Below, one piece after another: positions 23,479 through 36,959 of a stretch of DNA of 64,000 nucleotides. Both the position numbers and the translations under genes were made by a program. The stretch is taken from NCBI GenBank assembly GCA_040954595.2, contig CM082579.2:15314001-15378000 (forward strand), in the 5' to 3' direction. A model generated the notes under the pieces. It did not search any database. It saw nothing but the letters and a program-made list of their open reading frames with translations, and was not told the DNA's origin. The stretch's first letter is position 1, and each line of letters starts with the position of its first letter. The DNA is from Balanoglossus misakiensis (lineage: Eukaryota; Hemichordata).

Positions 23479-23670
23479 ATTGAGCATGCGCAGTCGATAC
23501 TTCACATTGTAAACAAGATGGCGTCGCTACCTATGCTTCTGGACCGCTGTCGCCTGACTATGTCGGCAAAGAAGAGACGAATTTAACCATGCAACGCCAT
23601 ATCGGAAGACAGAATGATCGCGAGATGAAACCGGGCTATCCAACGATTAGGCAGCCATGTTGACTGATTG
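23479..23670 (+). promoter_or_regulatory. mirrored candidate 5' exon at the inner end of the right arm
   Basis: This is the counterpart of the left-arm feature. It has AAGATGGCG at 23515-23523, a 22-codon frame MASLPMLLDRCR... with two amino-acid differences from the left copy, and a donor GTATGT at 23671. The two copies point away from the palindrome centre. Function is unknown. Confidence 0.3.
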
Positions 23671-25628
23671 GTATGTCGCCGAAGTAATTATTTGCCATTG
23701 ATTTGTTTACCAGAAACGGTTTGCCTTTGGAACACATTTGGCCTCACCGAAATTGATTTCAGAGGTTTTTGCCCAAAAACTAATGACGTTCGTTTTCACC
23801 TGAGTGCGAGGATGGATTGAAGGGACACAAGCTTTTGTAGCCACCAATATTTTGACACTCTTTATATCAATGTTGAGCTGGCATATTTGCTCCAATATGA
23901 TGTAGTGTACCTGTTGCATTGAAATGAAGCTGTAATAATATTACAGTGCAATCTAGTCCTTTGGGTTAATAGGAAAACGAGGTCAATAAATGACAGGTTT
24001 ATTTAAATACAGGATATATTTATCACAAGCACTTATGCATATGTATGAGATACTTATTTATTTTTAATTTATTTTTTATTTTTTATTTATTTTGTACGTT
24101 CAGGTAATCATATGGATTTGTATGGAATCACATACACATTAATTGAAGACTATCATATCACAGAAGTCGAGCCGCCAGATGTGTAAGGTAACCATTTAGG
24201 TTTCATGACTAAGTTTGTTTAAGAATTCATAAAGCTACCCAATGAATGAATTTCCTTAAAATTTCACAAATGTGACAGAGTTTGCAGTTGTGCAAGAAAG
24301 TGTGTATTATTCACATAAGAATTTTTTCGTATGCATTTTTCTGATGGCAATGCATTTGACTGTAAACAAATATGGATGTCAGTTAGTAGTGCTATTTTGT
24401 CAGTGAAATGGCTTCATCATCATCCCTCCAACCAAAGTTGAAACAGAGTTGCAAATATTGCACAGCTTGAAATCATAAAATGTTGCAAAATTGAACCAAC
24501 CCTTTGGTCAACGATTATGTTCTTACAGCTATTATTAGAACCAGACAGTCTCAGGGAACAAGAGACATGGGCCTGATTTGCAAGTTGAGTTAGAACTGCC
24601 TTTGCCTGCCCACGGACGCCCCAATTTCAGCAAAAATTATTGCATTAAAATATGAGTATGGAGAACTATGCTCTGTGTTTCTTTTGTTAGCTTACATAGC
24701 TGTTGTCATTCTAGTTTTTCCTCCGTCCTGTGAGCAGAGTTTCAGTTGCGAAAACCGACAGTTCTCAAAGTACAAAAGTACACCTAAATTGCCTCGGTGA
24801 TGAGCATGCAGAATTTATCTGATGCTTCTTACTGGCAGAAGGACCCCACTAGTTGCAGATTGTGAATTCCATGGCACAAGGGAATTTACGCTTTGCGTTC
24901 AAATATAAATAATTAAATCCTGTAAAATTATTCTATATGTTATTTATTGATGATTCAAAAGTGTTATGACTGATTGTGTTAGAGTACCTGTATTCCATAT
25001 AAGCATGCTGTCAGTGCACATCCGATTGATAACAATTTCACATTTTTAAAAATTTGCTTCTCTGAATAATTATGAATACATAAAACTTCATATGATATAA
25101 ATTGTCCTGATATCGTAAACATTAAACCCCGATGCGTGGTATAAAAGACCCCCCAAATCAGTGGCGAATCTTAATGCCGTTTGACTGACAACAGACAACA
25201 CCAACGATCTTGGCTCTAACGATCTTGGCTCTATGAAAATCGGCCCAAACAGATCCAAGCATAAAGAATTACACCACACAACGACAGTGGTTGGCTTTAT
25301 AAACACACACAACATAAAGTTATCGATGAAAAAGTACACGAGCTTTTGAAACAACGATGATTTTGGGAGAAATCTGGTTTCAGTGCTTTTCAGAAGCATC
25401 CCTGGGAAACAATAACCACGCCATTCAAACAGCTGTCAATCGCATAGAGGTGTAAAGTGTTCAATTATTTTCTATGTACATGAGATCAATTACACAGTTA
25501 TTATGCACGACGACCACTCCCAAATAAACAACTGTACAAACACACGTTAATCCGAACCCCAGTACTTTCCGCACCGGGGTTTAAGGCCTAATGCTAGTGT
25601 CATAACATTGATTACCAGACCGTTTCCC

Positions 25629-25735
25629 TATGTATGTATGTATGTATGTATGTATGTATGTATGTATGTATGCAGCCATGTATGCATGTGTTTGTGTGTG
25701 TGTACATGTGTGTATGCATGTTACATGTATATATG
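25629..25735. repeat. (TATG)n microsatellite
   Basis: About eleven TATG units are followed by degenerate TG-rich repeats, in the right palindrome arm. A shorter related tract lies near 15235-15270 in the left arm. Confidence 0.9.
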
Positions 25736-26622
25736 GATGTATTTCTGCCCTGATCCAAAACATGAAACCACGCTTTTAAATAACCTGTGAAATATGTGGA
25801 ATTGATCAAAACTCAACAACTGGTTAGACTGCTTTGAACATTTGTATGCATGTAGGTAATGTCATCATACCTGATATACTTTGAGTTTATATCGTGAATT
25901 GTCTATTTTTCATGCAATTATTTTGTCTTGTTTTACCATTTGAAAAAAAATCTTTTCCTCTTAAAGAGATTGGCTGATTTCTTTAGAATTTAGTATGACA
26001 CTTCCGGTAGGTGATCTTAGTTGGTTTTGTTTAAATTGTCGCAGAATTTGTAATCTGTCATTTTTGGTCAAAATTCATTTTCTGAGAAACTCCTTAGATT
26101 GCTTTTAAATTTTGGTATGCTTGTTCCAAGAGGTAACCCAAGTAATGTTGTATATCATTTTGGTGACATTTACATATTGTGGTCTTGGGGCAATTTTTGC
26201 AATTTGTATTCTTTGAAACTACTAGTCAGATTGCTTTCAACTTTGGTAGGCGTGGTGATTGAAGTAGATATTATACAATTTGTTGATAGTTGGATAGATG
26301 TGGTTTGAGGCAGTTTTTGTCATTGTTGAATGTTGTTTTCCCTAAAATACTTGTCTGGTTCCTTTGAAATGTTCTTACAGAAGGTCATATCTGCTTGCCA
26401 ATGTCACATGATTTTTCCCATGAACACAGACATACCTAATTTTGTGTAATCCCCAGATGGGACCACAGTGTGTAATAACCTGACCAACAGTGACTAGTAT
26501 ATCCTGTGTGTTATACAGTACTTCTCACAAGGTTGAAGTACATGTAGACTGTTGATGATTTTTTGCGATTCTTCAGAAACTTACAATACAGAGTCTAATG
26601 TGGTAACGTCCATGGTCACATT

Positions 26623-28011
26623 AGTCCTGTTTCAAAATGACCTACATTACACGTCCTATACACATGTATTGCATGTTTTGATTGGTTTATCCGCTTCTCT
26701 TAGGTCCACTTGCGGCACGCTGATTGGAGGGACCTTGTAGGTTAGGTCTTATTATTATGTATTATTCACTAGACCTTGTAGGTTAGGTCTTATTACTATG
26801 CATTTTTCGCTTTACAGCTCCCTGATTGGTTAACGTGTCAGTCTGGTCCCCCATGTGTTCACTGCCTCATAATACAGGACCTTGTAGGTTAGGTCATATT
26901 AATATGTATTTATTCACCATACAGCTCCCTGATTGGTTAACGTGTCAGTCTGGTCTCCCAGTGTTCACTGCCTCATTGTGAAATGTCCCATGTGCTTCCT
27001 GGCTAGCGTTGTGGTAACACATTATTCGGGATGTCCGCAGATCATTCATTAATTTTCTGAGAAATAGCCTGACTGATACTATCTCCAACATAAACCGCAC
27101 CCTGGAAAGATTAAATGATTTTTAGATGGACTTTGAAAATCTGATTAACACATCTAAGCATTTTTGCTAACAGTTGTATATTTTCTTAAATCACCCTCCT
27201 ACTTCTCATCATCAATATTATTATTGTTGTTTTACTATTTTAAAGTAAATTTGTTTTGACGTAGATGTTGTGAAAAGGAGTACGTTGTCCGTTTATACAT
27301 TCGTATATTGTTTTCATAAAAATGGAACTATGACGGTGCAGCTTCGTGAAAGAAGTACAATAAAAGTAATCATACCTGTAAAGCAACTAATGAGGTATCC
27401 CAATTAAAGAAATGCAATGCTATTCTAAACAGTTCTATTGTAAGATATTTTTGGTTTGCTCGAATGAATAGCACACACTTCGTATTCAGCCAGGTGTTAC
27501 ACAAAGTGATGCGCTGAAAAGCATTACGTAACAAAACACTAGCCCATTTCAACAAACCGCCACTGGAAATAAAATAAAAAAATTCTCCTGGCAATTTTTA
27601 TTTCGAGTATCTAGTTCACAGTATCACAAAAAAATGCCATGAATAGTGAAGGAAAGGTTAAATCCAATCATTATATGAGTGCCTTTCTTTATACACTGGG
27701 ATCGAGCTTCGACAACGCGCAGGCAGCATGCCAGACAGAATACGACAACTGTATTCAGAAAGTACAAAAGACTTTGCATAACGAGGCAGTGAAAATTGGA
27801 GACCTACACATTAACCAATCAGGGAGCTGTAAAGTGAATAATACATAGTAATAAGACCTAACCTACAAGGTCTAGTGAATAATACATAATAATAAGACCT
27901 AACACATAAGGTCCCTCCAATCACCGTGCCTCAAGTGGACCTAAGATTACCAGATGGACCAATCACAGATGTCGGTACATATGTCATGGACCTGACTTAT
28001 GAAACATGACT
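26623..28011. mobile_element. 1389-bp foldback element with ATT target duplication
   Basis: It begins AGTCCTGTTTCA and ends TGAAACATGACT. The first and last 320 or so bases are inverted copies sharing GATTGGAGGGACCTT, TAGGTTAGGTCTTATTA and CAGCTCCCTGATTGGTTAA. It is flanked by ATT on each side (26620-26622, 28012-28014). The left arm has CACATTCAG with a single ATT at the matching place (near 14237), a clean empty site. The left half carries extra tandem copies of the TIR core. An inner 69-residue frame at 27639-27848 has no recognisable domain. Confidence 0.78.
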
Positions 28012-28559
28012 ATTCAGAACTACCTAGTCTATGCCCGGCAGTGTTCTGTCTGCTTTGCTTCCAAAACTAATGTCTGGCCTCACTCATGCCACTTGCCCAA
28101 TAAACTAATACCCCTTGCTGGGAATTATGATGTAACTAGCGTCGCTTTGAAGCCTATCACATTACTGAACAGTGTTGATTTGGTGTAAGATTATAGTGAA
28201 GGCAGGGCTTATTACATTGAAAATGCTACCCAACCTTAATTACACGTATGTATATCATTTGTCTAATCATTGGAAAAACAATGTACATGTACCAAAGACT
28301 AAGTAGCTATTTGAAGGTGAATCGCAAGTGGGCACTTTCATTACTTAACCTCAAGCAGTCGGTTAGCTACCGTATACTAAGACAAACATTCCTGGTGTAA
28401 TTAACATCACTGTCATTAGTAATATCTATCTCCAATCAGTATCAGTTCTGCCTTTATGTTATTTTAAGTCAATTGTCAAGGTTCATGTACATATATTACA
28501 GGTTAACTGTCTTGTCAAAAACTTACGCATGTACATGTACCTAATTCTAGGCTTACCTG

Positions 28560-29790
28560 TAGGGTTAGAGATACAGTGTTTTATATTAATATGCATTAAT
28601 ATGAAACTAAAATTTGATGGTTAATTTAAGACCCCCCTGAGCAATGGTAACCTCGTTAAATATGTGCATATCTAATTCTAGGCTATTCAGCTGAAGTAGA
28701 AACCTGGACATGGACAACTTCGGGGTCAAAATCTTTTGACAAACATTTGTGTGATCTTGGGTAAACTTTGACCTACATTCCTATATTTTAGCATCCGGAG
28801 CAGATACAACCTTGACACTTGGAGTGATGGAACTATTTGATTGAGTATTATGTCTTGCCTCATTAATTATGTACTTACCTAATGCCAGCCTAACCAATAG
28901 GGCTGGAAGTCTGGCTTTTTGGACATGATAAATTTGAGATCAACATTTTTCTACAGCAGCCAGCCTTCTCTTAAAAAGAATGGACAATATAAAGGCTTTG
29001 ATGGTATACTGAACTTTTGACTCCCTCCCTGAGACTGTGTGCCAATGACGGGATAGCCTACTCAGCGTTGGGTAGATCCTAAGAAGGCCTCAGCCAGGCA
29101 TCAAATACAAAAAGCGGAAATCCAAGCTTTAATGGTGGGTTACATCGTTAACTTCCCTGCAGAGCTGATTTCTCAGACTGTGAGCCAATGACGGGTAAAG
29201 CCCCTAGGTAGGGGCCACCTAAGACAGGCCGGTCATGCTTTAATCACAAAGAAGGGCAAGTTTAGTCTTACCACAACTTTGTCTGCTGTATATGCTTCAT
29301 AAAGATTGCAGAGTATTTTGAGAATACATTGTGTTAAGGCAGTGTGACCAGCTAAAAAGTACTGGCAAACACAGCCAATGTGTAATGAAAAACATCTAAT
29401 TTGGCTGAATAAAAGACATAAAACACAGCAAAAGCACTGTGACTAGCTGAGACATAATACTCCATTATGCAGTTCCATCACTCCAAGTGTCAGGGATGTA
29501 TCTGTGCCGGATGCCAAGATATAGGAATGTAGGTCAAAGTTTACCCAAGATCACCCAACATTTTGTCAAAAGATTTTGACCCCAAAGTTGTCCATGTCCA
29601 GGTTTCTACCGCAACTGGATAGCCTAGAATTAGATATGTACATATTTAATGAGGTTACCATGGATCAAGGCAGTCCTAAGTAAACCATCAAATTTTTAGT
29701 TTCATGTTAATTCATGTTAATATAAAACGCTGTATCCCTAACCCACTGGTATGCCATTCTGTGTTTCATGCTACCCAATATGGGTAAGTA
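28560..29790. repeat. nested foldback element in the right arm
   Basis: This is the counterpart of 12480-13740, with halves at about 28560-28900 and 29420-29780. The centre (about 28920-29240) is almost identical to 13020-13320, with only a handful of differences seen over some 300 bases, whereas the flanking halves differ more. Confidence 0.7.
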
Positions 29791-32019
29791 GGTAAAAAGT
29801 CACCCTAGGCCAATTGAAATTTTGCTGAAAAAATCACGTCTCTTACATATGTACATTTGGTAAAAGGGAAATTTTAATCACGGAGTAGAACATATTCATA
29901 AAAAATATTTGAGGGAAAGAAGGAAGTTTTTCATAGCTTTGGTGCGTCAAATAGTAGAGAGGTTCCCTTGTTATCCTTAGACTCAAACTCAGAGTTTCCA
30001 ATCTTTCAGTATTTTCATGATATTACTTTCCATCTTAGATTTGTTCATCTAAACAAACTGACTGATAGGTATACATGAACATTTTATTGACTAATGAATG
30101 TGCCTGTATGTTGCAATTTAAAGAAGTCAGATATTAAACAAGCGCCACACCTGTTTTAATCAGCCTCCATATGGAGGGTACACATCGCAGAGAGATGACA
30201 AACCCCATGCAAATTCAAGTAATATGTCTCAATGGTGCTGATTTTAAAGGATAGGTGGATGATTTGAAAAATGTTATTGTGGAAAAAGATGTGTAAAATT
30301 TGGCAGCTTGTGAGGCTTTAATTGTAAAATCTTTGAAATGTGTTTTACTCTTTAGGTCCAATTTTGTATATGTCAATATACCATTGGGACCAATGTGAAA
30401 TTGTTCTAAACTCAGAAACTCAAGAAGGTACTGGTCAGATTGCTTTAGAAATTGGTGTGTATTTATGTTATTGAGACTTTATACAGATTTTATTTTTCAT
30501 TTTTGAAGTATATTTTGGGGTGATTTTGGTCGTCATATACTCAGAAACCTCTACCCACATTTTTTTTAAAATTTGGTTTGCATGTTTTTAGGTGTGATTT
30601 TATGACAATTTAACAAACCCAGTGATGGAAGTGACAATATTTTTTTTTTTTTTTTTTTTGGCAATTACTGCCATTTTTGTCTGATTGCTTTGCAATTTAG
30701 TTTGCAGTTTCTAGGGAATTCTTACTGTGGTGCACAAAATTCACAAAGGTGATTTACTATCCTCATGCGCTTTGTTGAACTGGCACCCTGTTGCAAAACA
30801 GACATTACAACACTCTTTGAATTGAATTCATAGCTACCAATTTTTCGGGGGTGTAGCACCTTTTTTATGCCTAAAACTTTGATCGAGAACTTCAAATTAA
30901 ATGCAACCCTCCAAATATTTGCAATATTTCAGGTAAAATGATTTAATTTTAAAGCATAAATTTTGATGTATTCATAATCATTAAGAAAAACACATTTTGA
31001 AAATAGAATATTAATCACACTAGCAGTCATAATACTTTTGAATCATCACTAAAGAACATATAGAAAAATTAAACAGGTGTTAATTATTTATATTTGAACG
31101 CAAAGCGTAAATTCCCTTGTGCCATGGAATTGACAATCTGCAACTGGTGGGGTCCTTCTGCCAGTAAAAAGCATCAGATAAATTCTGCATGCTCATCACC
31201 GAGGCAATTTAGGTGTACTTTTGTACTTTAAGAACTGTCGGTTTTCGCAACTGAAACTCTGTTCACAGGACAGAGGAAAAACTAGAATGACAACAGCTAT
31301 GTAAGCTAACAAAAGGAACACAGAGCATAGTTCTCCATACTCACATTTTAATGCAATAATTTTTGCTGAAACTGGGGCGTCCGTGGGCAGGCAAAGGCAG
31401 TTCTAACTCGACTTGCAAATAAGGCCCATGTCTCTTGTTCGCTGAGATTGTCTGGTTCTAATAATAGCTGTAAGAACTTGATCATTGACCGAACTGTTGG
31501 TTCAATTTTGCAACATTTTATGATTTCAAGCTGTGCAATATTTGCAACTCAGTTTCAACTTTGGTTGGAGGGATGATGATGAAGCCATTTCACTGACAAA
31601 ATAGCGCTACTGATTGATGTCAATGTTTGTTTACAGTCAAATGCATTGCCATCATAAAAATACATGTGAGAAATTTCTTATGTGTATGATACACACTTTT
31701 GTGCATGACTGCAAACTCTGTTACAGTTGTGAAATTCTAAGGGTTGAATTCATTGGGTAGAATTCATGTTTTTTGGATTCTTAAACAACCAGTCACGAAA
31801 GCTAAGTGGTTACCTCAGAGAAACTGTGTTAAATTTGGTCATCAATTGCTTTAAATCACACAAGACATTCCCAGAGCTAAAGTTACTGCAGCAGTCAGTT
31901 TCAACTCAGCTTGCAAATTGGGATCATGTCTTGTGTTCATCGAGACTGTCTGTAGTCGAGTTGACAGTCCTATGGGGTCAATGATGAACCTACAAATGTT
32001 CTTTCCAATGAAATTGTTA

Positions 32020-32900
32020 TAAATCTAATATTCAGGATTTGCATTCATACCTTAAACAATATAACTGTATTGCAAATATGGCAACTCTTCTAAGTTACAT
32101 TGGAACACCTTCTCGCCACTGTTTGTGCCAAAATGGTGAATAAGCTTTCATTTTCAAGCCTTAACATAGGCACCCAAAACAAGACAACAGCATTGCAAAT
32201 ATGGCATTTTTTGTTCAACTCTTCTCATTTGCATAGTCCAAAATGGCCGCCAAACTCCTCTAACATGTAAATTTCCTATGGTCGTCTTAAATAGTGTGTA
32301 GTATCGCATTTGAAGGGTTTTCATCAATATGGGTACCTAAAACAATTTCAACGTGGTTGACATTGCAATGTTAGACAGCTGTTCTAATTTGCATAATCTA
32401 GAATGGCCGACAAACTTCTCTAACATGTAAATTTACTATGGTTGTCTTTAATAGTGTGTAATATCGCATTTGCAGGGTTTTCATCAATATGGGTAACTAA
32501 AACAATTTCAGCGTGGTTGACATGGCAATATTAGACAACTGTTCTAATTTGCATAATCCAAAATGGCCACCAAACTCTTCTTAAATGTAAATTTCCCTGT
32601 TTTGTCTTATATGGTGCCTAAAATCGCATTTGCAGGGTTTTCATCAATATGGGTAACTAAAACAATTTCAGCGTGGTTGACATGGCAATATTAGACAACT
32701 GTTCTAATTTGCATAATCCAAAATGGCCGACAAACTTCTCTAACATGTAAATTTCCCTGGTTTGTCTTATATGGTGTGTAATATCGCATTTTCACGGTTT
32801 TAATTAATATGGGTACCTAAAACAATTTCAACGTGGTTGACATGGCAATATTACACAACTGTTCTAATTTGCATAATTCGAACACCTGCTGGATAATTTA
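32020..32900. repeat. tandem array of about 150-bp AATGGCCGCCAA units
   Basis: Five to six units repeat TTCATCAATATGGGTACCTA, AACAATTTCA(A/G)CGTGG, TTGACATGGCAATATTAGAC, TTCTAATTTGCATAATCC and AAATGGCC(G/A)(C/A)CAAAC. The left arm holds fewer units of the same family at 6640-7110, so copy number differs between arms. Confidence 0.85.
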
Positions 32901-33487
32901 ATTTTTGCCCTTCTTGTCCCATGATTATATGTGTAATATCTCATTTTCAATGTGTTTACATGTATATATGCAGAATCCATTTCAAACTAAGTGGGCATAT
33001 TGTAGCGCCAATCTTATTTTTTAATCCGCACCACAGAACTGATGCAAAGTTTAGGACTGGAAATGTATGTGGCCACTGGCCGACACCCCGGGCGAGAGGT
33101 CTCCAATTATTTTCAGCACATAGTGTGCTTCCCGGTTGATAACATCAATATGTGTAAATGCCAAAAACCCGACCTATCGTAATACCAGTCAAATTTTCTT
33201 TGTCATTTACCATTTTTCTCTTGCATATGAACGTTTTTCTTAAAGAGTACATACCCATATACATTTGTATGGGAGCACACATCCCCACCCCCTGCCAACA
33301 ATAATTGGACAACTTTATTCTTCTTATACTTCTTTTTAGTCTAAACATTCATATAGAGAAGGCAACATGTTCTTGAAGCTGCTGACTATGGAAATATGAT
33401 GAAGTACATTTTCCTAGTTGTACATGTACAGTATGATAGGCCCAATGTACCAATTGGAGATGTGTGCCTTACAGGCAATATACATGT

Positions 33488-35770
33488 AGCTCTGCATGGC
33501 CTGGTTAATCAATGTTGACGCAAAGGTTGACCCTACCAAACACTCAAAATTAATGGGCACGACACTGGCCACTAGCTCTGCATGGCCTGGTTAATCAATG
33601 TTGACGCAAAGGTTGACCCCACCAAACACTCAAAATTGATGGGCACGACACTGGCCACTAGCTCTGCATGGCCTGGTTAATCAATGTTGACGCAAAGGTT
33701 GACCCCACCAAACACTCAAAATTGATGGGCACGACACTGGCCACTAGCTCTGCATGGCCTGGTTAATCAATGTTGACGCAAAGGTTGACCCCACCAAACA
33801 CTCAAAATTGATGGGCACGACACTGGCCACTAGCTCTGCATGGCCTGGTTAATCAATGTTGACGCAAAGGTTGACCCCACCAAACACTCAAAATTGATGG
33901 GCACGACACTGGCCACTAGCTCTGCATGGCCTGGTTAATCAATGTTGACGCAAAGGTTGACCCCACCAAACACTCAAAATTGATGGGCACGACACTGGCC
34001 ACTAGCTCTGCATGGCCTGGTTAATCAATGTTGACGCAAAGGTTGACCCCACCAAACACTCAAAATTGATGGGCACGACACTGGCCACTAGCTCTGCATG
34101 GCCTGGCTAATCAAGGTTGACGCAAAGGTTGACCCCACCAAACACTCAAAATTGATGGGCACGACACTGGCCACTAGCTCTGCATGGCCTGGCTAATCAA
34201 GGTTGACGCAAAGGTTGACCCCACCAAACACTCAAAATTGATGGGCACGACACTGGCCACTAGCTCTGCATGGCCTGGCTAATCAAGGTTGACGCAAAGG
34301 TTGACCCCACCAAACACTCAAAATTGATGGGCACGCCACTGGCCCCTAGCTCTGCATGGCCTGGCTAATCAAGGTTGACGCAAAGGTTGACCCCACCAAA
34401 CACTCAAAATTAATGGGCGCGACACTGGCCACTAGCTCTGGCCTGGCTAATCAATGTTGATGCAAGGGTTGACCCCACCAAACACTCAAAATTGATGGGC
34501 ACGACACTGGCCACTAGCTCTGGCCTGGCTAATCAAGGTTGACGCAAAGGTTGACCCCACCAAACACTCAAAATTGATGGGCACGACACTGGCCACTAGC
34601 TCTGGCCTGGCTAATCAAGGTTGACGCAAGGGTTGACCCCACCAAACACTCAAAATTAATGGGCGCAACGCTGGCCACTAAGCTCTGGCCTGGCTAATCA
34701 ATGTTGACGCAAGGGTTGACCCCACCAAACACTCATAATTGATGGGCACGACACTGGCCACTAGCTCTGGCCTGGCTAATCAATGTTGACGCAAGGGTTG
34801 ACCCCACCAAACACTCAAAATTGATGGGCACGACACTGGCCACTAAGCTCTGGCCCTGGCTAATCAAGGTTAACGCAAGGGTTGACCCCACCAAACACTC
34901 ATAATTGATGGGCACGACACTGGCCACTAGCTCTGGCCTGGCTAATCAAGGTTGACGCAAGGGTTGACCCCACCAAACACTCAAAATTGATGGGCACGAC
35001 ACTGGCCACTAGCTCTGGCCTAGCTAATCAATGTTGACGCAAGGGTTGACCCCACCAAACACTCAAAATTGATGGGCACGACACTGGCCACTAGCTCTGG
35101 CCTGGCTAATCCAGGTTGACGCAAGGGTTGACCCCACCAAACACTCAAAATTAATGGGCGCGACACTGGCCACTAAGCTCTGGCCTGGCTAATCAAGGTT
35201 GACGCAAGGGTTGACCCCACCAAACACTCAAAATTGATGGGCACGACACTGGCCACTAAGCTCTGGCCTGGTTAATCAATGTTGACGCAAAGGTTGACCC
35301 CACCAAACACTCAAAATTAATGGGCACGACACTGGCCACTAGCTCTGCATGGCCTGGTTAATCAATGTTGACGCAAAGGTTGACCCCACCAAACACTCAA
35401 AATTAATGGGCACGACACTGGCCACTAGCTCTGCATGGCCTGGTTAATCAATGTTGACGCAAAGGTTGACCCCACCAAACACTCAACATTAATGGGCACG
35501 ACACTGGCCACTAGCTCTGCATGGCCTGGTTAATCAATGTTGACGCAAAGGTTGACCCCACCAAACACTCAAAATTAATGGGCACGACACTGGCCACTAG
35601 CTCTGCATGGCATGGTTAATCAATGTTGACGCAAAGGTTGACCCCACCAAACACTCAAAATTAATGGGCACGACACTGGCCACTAGCTCTGCATGGCCAG
35701 GTTAATCAATGTTGACGCAAAGGTTGACCCCACCAAACACTCAAAATTAATGGGCACGACACTGGCCACT
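33488..35770. repeat. minisatellite of about 27 units of 82-86 bp
   Basis: Each unit starts AGCTCTGCATGGCCTGG or AGCTCTGGCCTGG and continues TTGACGCAA(A/G)GGTTGACC, CACCAAACACTCA and GGGCACGACACTGGCCACT. The first starts (33488, 33574, 33660) are exactly 86 bases apart. Middle units lack CATG and are 82 bases. Variants are ordered in blocks: GGTTAATCAATG units at both ends, GGCTAATCAAGG units in the middle. GGCCA and TGGCC at unit junctions can form a short stem. Confidence 0.97.
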
Positions 35771-36639
35771 ACATGTATTTGTGATATTTTACATGGTTAA
35801 CCACGCCTTGAGAAAAGTAATTATAAGAGAACTTTGTTTCCAAAGTTAGGGGAGAATAATCTAACGGGAGATGGGAGTACCTCAGGCTACTGAGCTCGTT
35901 CCCTTCCTCATGTACTTTACTGGGCGTATTTGATGTACTATAATAATTCCGGACAATAAATGAACGTAAATCAGATACGTTTCTCCGTGGATCACGGTTC
36001 TCGTCAGAGCCCGTTACCTCATCGCTACAGATTCCCCGATGCATGAACAATCATGAGAAACCAGCGGTAATACAAGTGTCACGATTGAGTTTTAACGATC
36101 ATAGATCTTGTTTATGATTACGTAAGAAGTCATTCACTTATATGGTTTTAGTCCAGTATTGACATTGGTACTTGACCCAGAGTAAACAAGATTGTGTAAT
36201 TGATACATGTCAGAACGAGATAGAGATATCACGCGCTAAGTTCATGTTTAAGAAATATCAAGATGACGTGTTCCTTTTATGACTTAATACTTGACTAACG
36301 TATTAATAAGGTGTGGTGAAATTTGAGATCACACATTTATCACCGGAGATCCGTGATTGGAGTCAACGAGCATGGATCGAGTCGTGTAATTCTTACGTGT
36401 GACCAGTAATAAACCAGAACTTTGTGTTACTCGGAAAACTTCTTGCAAGTCTCTGTCTACGAAAGGTTTACGATCTGCCGGGTACCTCTCTCGGACTTTA
36501 TGAATATGTTGGGTGGAGAAGGAGATGGAGAGAATGTACGCCGTCAGCTTTCGGACGTGGCTGATTCCCCACAGAAGCCGATGAGGTAAACGTCCGGAGG
36601 ACGACCGGCCGTGACAACAAACTGCATGAATTAAAGTTC
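35771..36639. other. no gene recognised
   Basis: The stretch after the minisatellite is more CpG-rich than its surroundings, with a 93-residue minus-strand frame (35769-36050) of no known family. It may be the downstream part of the LINE relic at 36640-36955, but no domain is visible. Confidence 0.3.
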
Positions 36640-36955
36640 AACAATCCTTAGAAGACAGGAACGTCAGAGGTTGAATCTTGATGGGAAAAGGCGAGGTATC
36701 GCTGGTTATCATCCGCGTACTGATGAAATTGTAGGATGTGGGGACGAATCGGTTTACTATAAAGTGGGGCTATATAAATGGTGAACAACAGAGGGGCAGT
36801 GGCACCCCATATACGAGAGGTGACTGTGAACTTGCAGTGTTTTCGATGATTACAGTTTGATATCTATATTGAAGGTAAGATGTAAACCATGTTAGTACTG
36901 TGTCTGAGATGCCAAGGTTCGATAGTCTACAAAGAAGTATCCCGTGATGCAAATG
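36640..36955 (-). pseudogene. non-LTR retrotransposon reverse-transcriptase fragment
   Basis: The minus strand reads HGILLCRLSNLGI, then WFTSYLQYRYQTV and VYGVP, which are the consecutive motifs of a LINE reverse-transcriptase finger/palm. After a frame change near 36790 it continues LLFTIYIAPLYS, and in a third frame QYADDNQRY, where YADD (36708-36719) is the catalytic box. At least two frame changes interrupt it and neither the endonuclease nor the rest of the ORF is present. CR1/L2/jockey-type elements are the closest match by motif; the exact clade is not assignable. Confidence 0.8.
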
Positions 36956-36959
36956 TACA

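Larger units (their letters stand above)
23479..33480. repeat. right arm of the giant imperfect palindrome
   Basis: This is the reverse-complement counterpart of 6025-17187. The inner boundary is sharp at the shared ATTGAGCATGCGC (23479) against its complement ending at 17187. The outer boundary stops at 33480, where an 86-bp minisatellite starts. The arm carries a 1389-bp insertion (26623-28011) that is missing from the left arm, and more units of the AATGGCCGCCAA satellite at 32020-32900. No protein-coding gene is supported in the arm. Confidence 0.88.

Noticed and set aside
34733-34927. 64-codon frame in the minisatellite
   Set aside because: It is a by-product of two tandem units; unit lengths of 82 and 86 are not multiples of 3, so no repeat protein is encoded.
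33488-35770. CRISPR-like array
   Set aside because: Units are head-to-tail with no unique spacers, in a eukaryotic context; it is a minisatellite.
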